Origin: Kocuria sp. TGY1127_2
Lineage (GTDB): Bacteria > Actinomycetota > Actinomycetes > Actinomycetales > Micrococcaceae
Direction of reading: 5' to 3'
NCBI RefSeq assembly: GCF_013394385.1
Contig: NZ_AP022834.1
Span: forward strand, 2,728,001 to 2,792,000
Length of the DNA stretch: 64,000 bases
Below the pieces are notes generated by a model, which made no database searches, was not told where the DNA came from, and saw only the letters and a program-made list of their open reading frames with translations. Position numbers and translations under genes: made by a program. Below, piece by piece: positions 1 through 9,253 of this stretch (positions are counted from its first letter, which is position 1; the number at the start of each line of letters is the position of its first letter).

Positions 1-140
1 CCCTTTTTTGTACGGAGAGTCGATCTTCGTTTCCTCCGATGCTCACATCTTCTTCACCACCACCGGAGCATCGCCGCAACGGTGATCCGAGACCGCGGAA
101 GCGCGATCGGCTCGCCGACGGGATCCGCGGTTGCCGACGT

Positions 141-662
141 TCACCCGCGGGGACGGGCTCCTTGCGCCAGCTGAGCCGCGACGATCGACGACGGTTTTCC
201 GCCCAACAATGCCTCACCGATTCCGGCGAGCTGAGTGACCTGGCGTTTGGTCAGGCGGTTGAACACGGCGGCACGCACTTGCGCCACGTGACCCGGGGCC
301 GCCTCGATGACGGCTTCGTGCCCGGCCGGGCGAAGATGGCAGATGCTGACGCGCCGGTCGACCTCCGAGGTTGTCCTCGCAACGTAAGCATCCTCCTCCA
401 GCCGTTTCACAACCCGTGAAAGTCGGGCGAGGCGAGTATTTGTTTGGGAGGACAGCTCCGTCATCGTCAGATGCTGGTCAGGGGCCTCGGAGAGCATGGC
501 CAAGACCATGTATTCGACGAATCCAAGGTTGGAATCTCGCTGCAGCTGGTTTTCCAGCTGTCCGGGCAGCTGAAACATGATCGCCGAGAGGCACAACCAG
601 GCTTCACGCTCTTCTTGCGTCAGCCACTGCGGCTCGCGCTGGGCTTGGGGCGCGTGGGACAC
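141..662 (-). CDS. MarR-family transcriptional regulator
   Basis: A 173-residue protein with the usual MarR size and layout: an N-terminal dimerisation helix, a winged helix-turn-helix in the middle (the stretch LTMTELSSQTNTRLARLSRV followed by the RRVSICHL wing), and C-terminal helices. I chose the GTG at 662 rather than the one at 677 because a GGAAGG Shine-Dalgarno lies about 7 bases upstream of it. It is divergent from nhaA, with about 290 bp between the two start codons, so it may regulate itself or nhaA; that is inference. No ligand-specific residues can be read. The region downstream of the stop (1-140) shows no gene I can support. Confidence 0.8.
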   Translation of the reverse strand: MSHAPQAQREPQWLTQEEREAWLCLSAIMFQLPGQLENQLQRDSNLGFVEYMVLAMLSEAPDQHLTMTELSSQTNTRLARLSRVVKRLEEDAYVARTTSEVDRRVSICHLRPAGHEAVIEAAPGHVAQVRAAVFNRLTKRQVTQLAGIGEALLGGKPSSIVAAQLAQGARPRG

Positions 663-949
663 CGGACAACCTTCCACTTGACGTATCTCTGCTCCTGCAC
701 CATCAGCAGGTCATGCCATTATGCCCCAATCGATCGCCGATTCTCGGTCTTCGAAATACACAGGATCACCTTCTGACATGGGCGGACTTGTGCACGCCCC
801 GTGACGCGGAACGCAGAACCCGCCGGCGACCTCGCCTATACTGGGGATTTCAGGTGTGCCGGGAAGTCTGGTCGGCAAGTCAGCGTGGAACGCGGCTTCA
901 AAATTCGAAACAAAGATTTTCCGATCCTTCCCATCGCAGGAGACCTCTC

Positions 950-2248
950 ATGTCACACCGTGCCCCTCAGCGCTTCGCCGCGACTCTGCGTCAGGAGTCC
1001 ACAGGCGGGGTGCTTCTCCTCGTGGCGACCCTCCTGGCCATAGTTCTGGCCAATAGCGGTGCCTCTTCTTGGTATTTTTCGGTTCGCGACGACCACCTCG
1101 GTTTCCGCATCGGTTCTCTCAATCTCGATATGTCGGTCGGCCACTGGGCCGCCGACGGATTGCTGGCCGTGTTCTTCTTCATCGTCGGTTTGGAACTCAA
1201 GAAGGAATTCGCGGTGGGTGAGCTGCGCGATCCCGGCAAATCCATTGTTCCCATGACCGCTGCGGTGGGCGGAGTCGCGCTTCCAGCCCTGATCTTTGCA
1301 GCCGTCGCCATCGGCTCCGGCGGCGAAGCGTTGAGCGGTTGGGCTGTCCCCACGGCTACGGACATCGCCTTCGCGGTCGCGGTGCTCGCCGTCGTGGGTC
1401 GGAACCTCCCAGGGGCTCTGCGAACTTTTCTCCTGACCTTGGCCGTGGTCGACGATCTCATCGCAATCACGATCATCGCGGTTTTTTACACCTCGGACCT
1501 CAACTTCCTGTACCTCGCACTTGCCCTGATTCCCCTGGCCGCATATGCATTCATCGCTTACCGGGGCGAGAGGCTGCTCCATCTCAAGCCAGGTTCCGCG
1601 TGGCTCCTGCTCTTGCCGTTGGGCGCTCTGACATGGGCGTTTTTCGTTGGTTCGGGTATCCACGCAACCATCGCGGGCGTTCTCCTGGGCTTCTGCGTCC
1701 CCGTCAAACGCAGTTCCAGAACTCCCGACTCCGCCCATGGGGGCCTCACGGAGGTCCTGGAGCACCGCGTCAGACCATTGTCTGCTGGCCTGTGCGTACC
1801 GGTATTCGCGTTCTTCTCGGCCGGCGTGGCCATCGGAGGTTTCCGCGGATTCGTCGAATCCATCAGCAGCCCGGCGGCCATAGGGATCGTCGTCGGTCTC
1901 CTGGCCGGCAAGTGCCTCGGAATCACGGGAGCGACGTGGCTGATCACCCGTTTTCGTGGAGTCAATGTGGACCCCAGCATCCGCTGGCCAGATGTATTCG
2001 GTGTCTCGCTTGTGGCCGGAATCGGGTTCACGGTTTCCTTGCTGATCGCTGAGTTGAGTTTTGGCGGAGACACTCCGTTGGGCGACACCGCCAAGGTCGC
2101 CATTCTTTCGGCATCCGTACTCGCAGCGCTCCTCGGAGGTTCGTTCCTGGCCGTCAGGAGCAGACACTATGCGTGCCAGCCACGTCGGACGCCTGGGAAT
2201 TCCTGTGGACAACCGGGGGAGTCCGGCGTGAACCTCCCCCTATCCTGA
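950..2248 (+). CDS. nhaA: Na+/H+ antiporter NhaA
   Basis: A 432-residue polytopic inner-membrane protein that exchanges external protons for cytoplasmic sodium, in cation and pH homeostasis. It matches the NhaA family over its length: an N-terminal helix with RQESTGGVLLL, the FFFIVGLELKKEF segment, the paired-aspartate helix AVVDDLIAITII that carries the transport Asp pair, and the late GIGFTVSLLIAELSF helix. The frame stays open far upstream, but the ATG at 950 has a GGAG Shine-Dalgarno about 8 bases before it and gives the normal family N-terminus. The C-terminal 30 residues are hydrophilic and look lineage-specific. It is preceded by a divergent MarR gene. Confidence 0.93.
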   Translation: MSHRAPQRFAATLRQESTGGVLLLVATLLAIVLANSGASSWYFSVRDDHLGFRIGSLNLDMSVGHWAADGLLAVFFFIVGLELKKEFAVGELRDPGKSIVPMTAAVGGVALPALIFAAVAIGSGGEALSGWAVPTATDIAFAVAVLAVVGRNLPGALRTFLLTLAVVDDLIAITIIAVFYTSDLNFLYLALALIPLAAYAFIAYRGERLLHLKPGSAWLLLLPLGALTWAFFVGSGIHATIAGVLLGFCVPVKRSSRTPDSAHGGLTEVLEHRVRPLSAGLCVPVFAFFSAGVAIGGFRGFVESISSPAAIGIVVGLLAGKCLGITGATWLITRFRGVNVDPSIRWPDVFGVSLVAGIGFTVSLLIAELSFGGDTPLGDTAKVAILSASVLAALLGGSFLAVRSRHYACQPRRTPGNSCGQPGESGVNLPLS

Positions 2249-2311
2249 GCGGGGCCTCAGTAGACTGTCCACACCGCATCCGTGTGGAACATCCCTTGTT
2301 GAAAGGCAAGT

Positions 2312-3487
2312 ATGGGTTTTTTTGACGTCACCGGGTGGGGATTCTTATTCGGAATCCTCGCAGTGACCATCATCGTTTTCGTGCTGGGTGTGCTCCTGCT
2401 GCCGAGGCTATCGGCTCCCGGCCCCGCCAAATATGTGGCACAGGCCGTTGCGTTCGTCGTGGTTTCTGCCCTGGTTCTGACCACGGCCACCGCCTGGCTC
2501 AACAAAGAGAACAATTGGTACACCTCGTGGGACGACGTCTTCAATGGAACGGACACGGCCGCCGCGAGCCCCAGACAGACTTTCGGGCAGAAAGCGGCAA
2601 AAACGGTTCACGCCTTGCCCATTTCCGGACAAGCTTCGGATAAGCAGAAAGACCCCGCCGCAAACCCCGCCTTCCAACGCAAGATCAAAAACGGCTCATC
2701 GAGCAGCACGTACTTTTCCGTGAAATTGCCGGGTCAGGTCAGCGGACAGAGCTACGACGTCATGGCTTGGTTGCCCGCGTCGTATTTTGAGAATCCGGAA
2801 CGCTTCTACCCGGTGATCATGGGCTTCAGCGGTTTTCCGGGTTCACCCGAGACCTATTCGAAATCCATCGACTACGGCCACCTGATCGAAGACGCCGTGA
2901 GCCGCGGCAAACTTCGCGAATCCATCTTCGTGGTTCCAGCGGTCTATCCCGGCGACTACGACAGCGAATGCGTGGATGGCACGCAGTCCCAATCCGGCGG
3001 AACCACGCCCAAGGTTGAAACCTTCATCACGCAGGACGTCGTTCCGTGGGTCAAGCAGAATTTCCGAGTTTCGGACGATCCCCGCGCTTGGGCCTTGACG
3101 GGTTACAGCGCCGGCGGCTGGTGTTCGGCGATGCTGAGCATGCGGCATCCGGATCTCTTCTCGTCGTCAATGATCCAGGCCGGGTACTTCGAACCGCTCT
3201 ATTCGGCCAATCAACAGTGGAATTCTCACAACGACCCACGGTACGACCTGCAGAAATTGGCCGCAGAGAAGCGCCCCGACACGAATCTTTACTATTTCTC
3301 GAGCCAAGACGACACGCTCTCCTGGCCTTCGGTGAACGACTTCAAAGGCAAAGTTGGCGGCCCCACGTCCCTGACCTTGGATTCCATCAAATCCGGAGGG
3401 CACCGCCAAGAGGTCTGGGTGCCGGGTATGACCAAAGGCCTGAATTGGCTCGGACGCACCAGCCCGTTTTTCGCCCCACTGACCTGA
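2312..3487 (+). CDS. Membrane-anchored alpha/beta-hydrolase, esterase/antigen-85-like
   Basis: A 391-residue protein with two N-terminal hydrophobic segments (roughly residues 8-30 and 38-60), then an extracytoplasmic esterase domain of the putative-esterase family, which includes mycolyltransferase-like and esterase-D-like enzymes. The nucleophile elbow is G-Y-S-A-G-G around residue 268, and SGGHRQEVW near the end supplies the likely catalytic His. AAAGG lies five bases before the ATG. It sits 19 bp upstream of the lysX fusion gene in the same direction, so it probably belongs to an envelope-modification operon. The substrate, perhaps an acylated cell-wall or lipid ester, cannot be read from the sequence. 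Confidence 0.75.
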   Translation: MGFFDVTGWGFLFGILAVTIIVFVLGVLLLPRLSAPGPAKYVAQAVAFVVVSALVLTTATAWLNKENNWYTSWDDVFNGTDTAAASPRQTFGQKAAKTVHALPISGQASDKQKDPAANPAFQRKIKNGSSSSTYFSVKLPGQVSGQSYDVMAWLPASYFENPERFYPVIMGFSGFPGSPETYSKSIDYGHLIEDAVSRGKLRESIFVVPAVYPGDYDSECVDGTQSQSGGTTPKVETFITQDVVPWVKQNFRVSDDPRAWALTGYSAGGWCSAMLSMRHPDLFSSSMIQAGYFEPLYSANQQWNSHNDPRYDLQKLAAEKRPDTNLYYFSSQDDTLSWPSVNDFKGKVGGPTSLTLDSIKSGGHRQEVWVPGMTKGLNWLGRTSPFFAPLT

Positions 3488-3506
3488 AACCAAGGGGAAA
3501 CTATCC

Positions 3507-6500
3507 ATGAAGACCCAGACCAGAGCTAGCCGAAAAGCCACCCGGCACCTCCCAGGATCCCAGCCGGGGCGGCGAATCGCGGCGTTCATGACGTGGGCTT
3601 ATGCTCTCGCGACGCTCGTGAATGTCGCCCTGCTCATCACGCGGCCCTCTCGGCACGGTTTCGTCGAATTCGTCTTCGGGATCCTGAATATCCCGGCCGA
3701 GCGCAGCCTGATCACCCTGGTGGTCGCCGCTGTCACCTTCTGGGCCCTTCTGCGGCGCAAACGAGCTGGGCTCTGGGCTGCGATGTTCTTCCAGCTCACG
3801 GGCGTTGCCCTCGGAGCCCTGACGGCGCTCACGTACCCGGCCTCCGACGTCCCGCCGCAAATCGTTGCAAACAATCCGTTGCTGCACCCGGTCTGGGACT
3901 ATGTCGGCGGCGTCGTCGGAGTCGTTTTCCTTATCCTGCTCTTCCGAGCTCGCCGGGAGTTTCCTGCCCGCATTCGCGGGGCTTCGTACGGAGCCGCGAT
4001 GCTCGTCCTCGTGGCCGGTTTCCTGCTCGCGGTCCTGGCCGCTTGGGCATTCCTTCCGTTCCATTCGTGGGGCGATCTCGGGGCATTACTCCTCCGCGCG
4101 ACCGGAGTGACGTCGCCAGCCGTCATGTCGCATCTGCCCAACGTGCATCGCTGGCACATCCAGGCCGTCTCGACGATTTACGGCCTGAGCGCGATCGTGG
4201 CGATCTGGGTCTTTCTGCGATCGGCCCGCCCCGTGCACTCGTGGACCGGCGAACGCGAACTCCATCTGCGCGAATTGCTCCACGAGCACGGTCATCAGGA
4301 CTCGTTGTCCTATTTCGCGAGTCGCCGTGAGAAGTCCACTGTCTTCTCCTCCGACGGTCGTGCGGCCGTAACGTACCGGGTCTTCGGATCCGTCTCCCTT
4401 GCTTCGGGCGATCCCGTGGGCGAGAGGGCTTCCTGGGAGGGTGCGATCCTCAAATGGAAGTCCGAGGCCCGTGAATACGGTTGGATTCCCGCTGTGATCA
4501 GCGCCAGCCGAGACGGGGCACGGGCGTACACCCGAGCCGGCCTGTCTGTGCTGGGAATGGGCGACGAGGCAATTCTCTATCCGGACCGGTTCTCGCTGAA
4601 CAACACCTCTCTGACCGAGGTCCGCCACAGTGTGCAACGCCTCGTAAACGAAGGGCTCTCCTACAGGATCAAGAGGCAGAGCGAGTTCACCCAGGACCAG
4701 TTGGACCAGTTGGTTGCTCTGGCGGACGAGTGGCGACACGGCAAGGTCGAACGCGGTTTCTCGATGGCGCTCAATCGTCTGGGGGACCCGGCGGATTCTC
4801 GGACGATGTTCATGGTTGCCGAGACGCCAGAAGGCCGACCGGTCGGGCTATTGTCTTTCGTTCCATGGGGGGCCAATGGCCTGTCCTTGGATGTCATGCG
4901 GCGGTCCCCCGAGGCGCCCAACGGTACAACCGAATTCATGATCGTCAAGATGATGGAAGAAGCCGAGTCGCTGGGCATCGCCAGGGTTTCGCTGAACTTT
5001 GCGATGTTTCGCGAGACCTTCGCACGAGCGGAAGAACTCGGCGCCAACCCGCTGACCCGATTCGGTTCTTCAGTTCTGGGAGTACTCGATCGATTCCTGC
5101 AACTCGAACGGCTCTACAAGTTCAACCAGAAATTCGGGCCCACATGGGTCCCGCGGTACATCTGCGTCGATTCCTATGTATCCATTCCCAACGTTGGCGT
5201 GGCGTGCGGCATCGCGGAGGGCTTCCTGCCGGCGTGGCTGGGCGGCAAGCCCGCACGGGAAGGAAGTCTTGGCCGGAATGAGCTGGAGCGCCTGACGGAG
5301 ATCGAGCGCCGGCGCGTCGGCGCGGACGATCTCACACCGAAATGGTCCGATCAAACGAGGCACCGCATCAAACACCTCGAGCAGATGCGTGAGGCCGGCT
5401 ACGAGCCTTATCCCAAAGGAACGGGTGAAGGCATCACCGTCAGCGAGTTCGCTTCTCGTCTCACGAATGCGGGCGTGCAGGAACCCTCCCTTCAGGCCGG
5501 CCGCACTCACACCGACGGAACGACGTCCTCCCCTGCCGTGTCCGTCAACGGCCGGGTCCGGTCGATGAGACGCCACGGAAAAGTCACTTTCCTGGACCTC
5601 TACGAACACGGCACCGTGGTCCAGGCGGTGCTCGACGAGTCCGTGTGCGGTCCCGACATGCGAAAACGAGTGCGTTGGATCGACTCGGGAGACTACGTGC
5701 TTCTCCGCGGGCGCACGGGCGCCTCGCGCAACGGCACACCTTCGCTCATCGTGGAAACCTGGGAGGTCATTTCCAAGTGCTTGCACCCAATCCCATTCGA
5801 TTCCTTCACCGATCCCGAGGCTCGTCTGCGACGTCGATCAATGGACCTCATCGTCAATCCCGAGGAATCGAAGCGCTTGCGGATCCGATCCACCACGATC
5901 CGCGCGATCCGTCGAACCCTTGATGACCAGGGATTCCTCGAGGTCGAAACTCCGATGCTCAACACGATCCACGGTGGGGCCAGCGCGCGCCCGTTCAAAA
6001 CCTTCATCAACGCATATGGAGTGGACCTGACGCTGCGCATCGCTCCCGAGCTGTATCTCAAGCGACTCGTCGTCGGCGACATGGGACCTGTCTACGAGTT
6101 GGGGCGAGATTTCCGCAACGAAGGCGCTGACTCCACGCACAACCCCGAATTCACAGTCCTCGAGGCCTATCAGCCGTACGCCGACTACAACGTAATGCGC
6201 GAGTTGACCGAACGGATCCTCAAGGACGCCGCTCGGGAAGTCTTCGGGAAGGAGTCCTTGCCGCTTCGGCTCGGCGACGATCCCAAGGATCCTCGTCAGA
6301 GTACTGTGCTGACGGATGTCTCCGGTGCTTGGCCCGTCGTCAGTGTCTGCGACGCCCTCTCGGAGGCGGTCGGTCAACCCATTACTTTGGACACCGACTT
6401 CGAAATCCTGATGGGTCTGGCCCGCGAACACGAGATTCACGTGAGGGACGACATGGGTCCCGGAGCGGTCATCGAGGAACTTTACGGCGAGCTCGTGGAG

Positions 6501-6932
6501 GCCAAGACCTCCCGGCCGACGTTCTACAAGGACTTCCCGGTCGAGACGTCACCGCTCGCGGGGCCGCACAGAGCGGATCCGCGTTTGGCCGAACGGTGGG
6601 ATCTCGTAATCAACGGTACCGAGATGGGAACCGCATACTCCGAGATGGCCGATGCGATCGAGCAACGGCGTCGGTTGACCGAGCAGTCCCTCAAGGCGGC
6701 CGCGGGCGACATGGAAGCCATGCAGATCGACGAGGATTTCCTCGACGCGCTCGAAACCGGTTTGCCGCCCACGGGTGGGCTGGGGATCGGCATCGACCGG
6801 CTCATCATGATGCTCACGGGCGCACCGATCCGCGGAGTGCTGGCATTCCCGTTTGTCCGTCCAGGAGCGACGCCGCGCCTCAAATCGGCTCCTCGAAGCG
6901 TCAGCGGGCCCGACTCCGCTTCGGTCGAATGA
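3507..6932 (+). CDS. lysX: Bifunctional lysylphosphatidylglycerol synthase / lysyl-tRNA synthetase LysX
   Basis: A 1141-residue fusion protein. Residues 1 to about 240 hold about six membrane helices. Residues about 265-570 form the MprF-type DUF2156 catalytic domain that transfers lysine from Lys-tRNA to phosphatidylglycerol. The rest is a class II lysyl-tRNA synthetase, with an OB-fold around 675-755, motif 2 (GRDFRNEG) near 866 and motif 3 (GIGIDRLIMMLTG) near 1090. In mycobacteria the same architecture lysinylates phosphatidylglycerol and confers resistance to cationic antimicrobial peptides. Encoding its own synthetase domain lets the protein make its lysyl donor. The stop overlaps the start of the next gene as ATGA, which implies translational coupling. 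Confidence 0.92.
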   Translation: MKTQTRASRKATRHLPGSQPGRRIAAFMTWAYALATLVNVALLITRPSRHGFVEFVFGILNIPAERSLITLVVAAVTFWALLRRKRAGLWAAMFFQLTGVALGALTALTYPASDVPPQIVANNPLLHPVWDYVGGVVGVVFLILLFRARREFPARIRGASYGAAMLVLVAGFLLAVLAAWAFLPFHSWGDLGALLLRATGVTSPAVMSHLPNVHRWHIQAVSTIYGLSAIVAIWVFLRSARPVHSWTGERELHLRELLHEHGHQDSLSYFASRREKSTVFSSDGRAAVTYRVFGSVSLASGDPVGERASWEGAILKWKSEAREYGWIPAVISASRDGARAYTRAGLSVLGMGDEAILYPDRFSLNNTSLTEVRHSVQRLVNEGLSYRIKRQSEFTQDQLDQLVALADEWRHGKVERGFSMALNRLGDPADSRTMFMVAETPEGRPVGLLSFVPWGANGLSLDVMRRSPEAPNGTTEFMIVKMMEEAESLGIARVSLNFAMFRETFARAEELGANPLTRFGSSVLGVLDRFLQLERLYKFNQKFGPTWVPRYICVDSYVSIPNVGVACGIAEGFLPAWLGGKPAREGSLGRNELERLTEIERRRVGADDLTPKWSDQTRHRIKHLEQMREAGYEPYPKGTGEGITVSEFASRLTNAGVQEPSLQAGRTHTDGTTSSPAVSVNGRVRSMRRHGKVTFLDLYEHGTVVQAVLDESVCGPDMRKRVRWIDSGDYVLLRGRTGASRNGTPSLIVETWEVISKCLHPIPFDSFTDPEARLRRRSMDLIVNPEESKRLRIRSTTIRAIRRTLDDQGFLEVETPMLNTIHGGASARPFKTFINAYGVDLTLRIAPELYLKRLVVGDMGPVYELGRDFRNEGADSTHNPEFTVLEAYQPYADYNVMRELTERILKDAAREVFGKESLPLRLGDDPKDPRQSTVLTDVSGAWPVVSVCDALSEAVGQPITLDTDFEILMGLAREHEIHVRDDMGPGAVIEELYGELVEAKTSRPTFYKDFPVETSPLAGPHRADPRLAERWDLVINGTEMGTAYSEMADAIEQRRRLTEQSLKAAAGDMEAMQIDEDFLDALETGLPPTGGLGIGIDRLIMMLTGAPIRGVLAFPFVRPGATPRLKSAPRSVSGPDSASVE

Positions 6933-7633
6933 GCCCGTTTCAGTTCACGGCGGCCGCAGCCGGCCTGGGGATCGGGGGATTCGATCCGGCGCCGGCCTTG
7001 ATCGCCGCCGTCTTCATGGCCGCACGTCCCAGCGGGACCCCTCAAGCCATCCGGACGGTTCGGCGCGATGTCCTGTGGTTCGGGTTGCTCCTCATCGGTG
7101 GGACCGCAGCCTGGGGCATCGGTTTGTCCCGGCTGCTCGGAGAACGGTTGGCTGGGGTCCCCTGGCATGGCCTGTTGCGTGCTGGCGGATGGGCCGCCGG
7201 CATCGAACTGGCCGTCGCGGTTCTGGGCCTGTGCTTCGCGGGTTACCGGTGGGCACATCGCTCGGACCCGCCGCAAGAGGAGAAGGCACGCAGTAGGGCC
7301 GGGCTGATGCTCGTCGCTGTTGGATTCGTCGCCCTCGTGACCGCGGACATGCCCTTCGTCATCACCATCGGGCTGTCATCCCACCAACCACTGTGGGCGG
7401 TGGTCCCGGCCTTCATCATGTGGGCGATCATTTCCCAGGTTCCACTGTTCATTCTGTGCGTCGCCGTTTTGTTCAACAAACATCGACGGGTCTCCAGCGT
7501 CATCGGGCGCGCGTGGGGCTCATTGCGCAGGTGGGTTCGGATCGCGGTCCCCATCGGAATCGCATCCGCGAGCCTGTTGCTCTTGATCGATTCCGCCCGC
7601 TTCTTCGTTCTGGGGCATTTCCTGATCGGCTAG
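6929..7633 (+). CDS. GAP (Sap-like) family integral membrane protein
   Basis: A 234-residue protein with about six hydrophobic helices and a hydrophilic loop near residues 110-125 (HRSDPPQEEKARSR). The N-terminus (LGIGGFDPAPALIAAVFM) and the VTADMPFVITIGL segment fit the GAP/Sap family of small LysE-like transporters, which in mycobacteria take part in exporting peptidoglycolipid or sulfolipid. The frame is open further upstream inside lysX, but the ATG at 6929 overlaps the lysX stop (ATGA) and gives the expected N-terminus. Cotranscription with the lysX fusion suggests a role in moving or presenting a modified envelope lipid; this is inference from context only. Confidence 0.7.
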   Translation: MSPFQFTAAAAGLGIGGFDPAPALIAAVFMAARPSGTPQAIRTVRRDVLWFGLLLIGGTAAWGIGLSRLLGERLAGVPWHGLLRAGGWAAGIELAVAVLGLCFAGYRWAHRSDPPQEEKARSRAGLMLVAVGFVALVTADMPFVITIGLSSHQPLWAVVPAFIMWAIISQVPLFILCVAVLFNKHRRVSSVIGRAWGSLRRWVRIAVPIGIASASLLLLIDSARFFVLGHFLIG

Positions 7634-8027
7634 GCACGGTGCAACCTCGCTCCCCTCGGCCTTGGCATTGGGGTGACCTTTCACCGTAGGCATCAGTTCG
7701 CCTCCCTGGGCCCCACGCCTGTGCTTCCGCGCGTGCATGAGGACCGCGGCCCACGAGGCCGGATGGCGGCGGAGCAGCTGGATGAACGGGTTCATTGGCC
7801 TAACTGCGCTACCAAGCCTCAACGAAGGCCGCTCCGCCTCTACCTAGCTTACGTGCTCGCAATCGGAGACTGAAGGGATAAATCGAGTACTTGGTAGTGC
7901 AATTAGGTGCAGGATTTCAGATATTGCAAATTTACCCCACCTGTCATACCTTAAGGGTGGTTCACGTCACCGAACTGTGGATGGCGCGGACCGTTCAGAC
8001 CGACCATGTCCTCGATTGGAGATCCTC
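7634..8027. other. Intergenic region upstream of the cas operon
   Basis: About 390 bp without a gene I can support. The first half is GC-rich. The second half (about 7850-7960) is distinctly AT-richer and is the natural promoter region of the cas operon. A minus-strand frame crosses 7520-7822 but mostly mirrors the end of the GAP gene and has no recognisable domain. Confidence 0.5.
7924..7952 (+). promoter_or_regulatory. Putative promoter of the cas operon
   Basis: TTGCAA at 7924-7929 and TACCTT at 7947-7952 are separated by 17 bp, in the AT-rich stretch about 75 bp ahead of the csb1 start. This is a reasonable housekeeping-type promoter for the translationally coupled cas genes, but each hexamer has two mismatches to consensus, so the call rests mainly on position. 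Confidence 0.35.
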
Positions 8028-9251
8028 ATGCCCGCAAAGTTTTCCTTCACCGAGCTCTACGACGGGTGCAAGCCCGGAGGCCCAGGCGCCCTGACCATCG
8101 TGACTGAGTTGAAACCGGCCGGAGGTGAACATGCGACGGTCGCTCCGCCCAAGTATGTAGACGGTCGAGGAAATGCCACCTTCGCGTTCGAAACGAGATA
8201 CATCAGCGGGCAACCGATGATCGTCGTCGTGGTGGATCAGAAACAGAGTGTCAGCAACCGGGACGAAACCGCCGTTCTCCAAGCCCGCACCGATGAGAGT
8301 TCCCCGGCTTATCAGGTTCTGTCACGGGTCCCGACTATCCGAGTGTCGTACGGAGAAGAATCTTTTACTGACCTTGATCTCCCCGGACGCGGCTTCGACG
8401 GCCACATTCGAGCAGGCCAGATCGACGGGCAGCCAGCGACCCATCACGAGAGGTACAAGGCGCTCCGCGACTCTTCTCTGGCTGATGCCTCGGCTGTCTT
8501 CAGCACAGCACCGACTATGGCTGTGTACGGGGGGTGGGACGCAACACGGAAAGCCAATCAGGCACGGTTCCGTACAGTCTTCACCGGAGAAATAATCGGT
8601 GTGACTGCTGATCAGACCGAGACAGGGCGGGAATCGCCGACTCGTGGCGCAGGACGGGTCGATGTCGTTTCCCCCAGCGTCAAGATGGACGGCAAGACTT
8701 TGGAAAGGATCTTGGAGACTCAAAAGGCCGAGTTGTCCGAGAAGAACATTGCCAAGCTCCAGGATGAGATCAAGAAGGCCAAGGGCAAGCCTGTTTCCCT
8801 GGCGGCGCTGGGTCTGGGCAATATCCCCCCGGGGGTGGATCAGAACCTCGGTGGGGTGGCTTGTTCCAGGATCATTCGTAGCCGTGTCCTGAGCTTCGCT
8901 GCCCTGCGCCAGCTCCGCTTCGGAGGCAACGCCGAGTCCGATGCGGCCCATCGCGCTGTACTGGCCGCCTATGGCCTAGTGGCCTCGGCGCTGTCCGCGG
9001 AGGAGTTGGTTTTGCGTGCCAATTGCGATCTGCTCGAAGCCGCGGCTCCGAAAGTGAGCTTGGATCAGCGTCATGGACAGACAAAGGATTTGGCGCCCAT
9101 TGAGGTTGAGGACGCCGTCGCTCTGTTGGAAGAGGCCTTGGAGAATTTGAAGACTGTTGCCGGGGTCGAGTGGAACGGTGAGGTCCTTGAGGTTGTGGGT
9201 GATCCAAGCATTAAGGCTTCTGCTGTCTCCGATGAGCCGGAAGAGGCCTAA
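8028..9251 (+). CDS. csb1: Type I-G CRISPR Cas7-family protein Csb1
   Basis: A 407-residue RAMP protein of the Csb1/GSU0053 family, the Cas7 backbone subunit that coats crRNA in the type I-G (formerly I-U) Cascade. The family-typical SRIIRSRVLSFAALRQLRFG segment lies near residues 280-298. The ATG at 8028 is preceded by GGAG about 6 bases upstream; the open frame extends 51 bases further upstream without a better ribosome site. It is the first gene of a tightly packed operon, with csb2 starting 2 bp after its stop. The order csb1-csb2-cas3-csb3 is the one I recall from Bifidobacterium type I-G loci. Confidence 0.88.
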   Translation: MPAKFSFTELYDGCKPGGPGALTIVTELKPAGGEHATVAPPKYVDGRGNATFAFETRYISGQPMIVVVVDQKQSVSNRDETAVLQARTDESSPAYQVLSRVPTIRVSYGEESFTDLDLPGRGFDGHIRAGQIDGQPATHHERYKALRDSSLADASAVFSTAPTMAVYGGWDATRKANQARFRTVFTGEIIGVTADQTETGRESPTRGAGRVDVVSPSVKMDGKTLERILETQKAELSEKNIAKLQDEIKKAKGKPVSLAALGLGNIPPGVDQNLGGVACSRIIRSRVLSFAALRQLRFGGNAESDAAHRAVLAAYGLVASALSAEELVLRANCDLLEAAAPKVSLDQRHGQTKDLAPIEVEDAVALLEEALENLKTVAGVEWNGEVLEVVGDPSIKASAVSDEPEEA

Positions 9252-9253
9252 GA

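Noticed and set aside
7520-7822. A 100-codon minus-strand frame at the end of the GAP gene
   Set aside because: Two thirds is antisense to the GAP gene, and the remaining part has no recognisable motif or good ribosome site.
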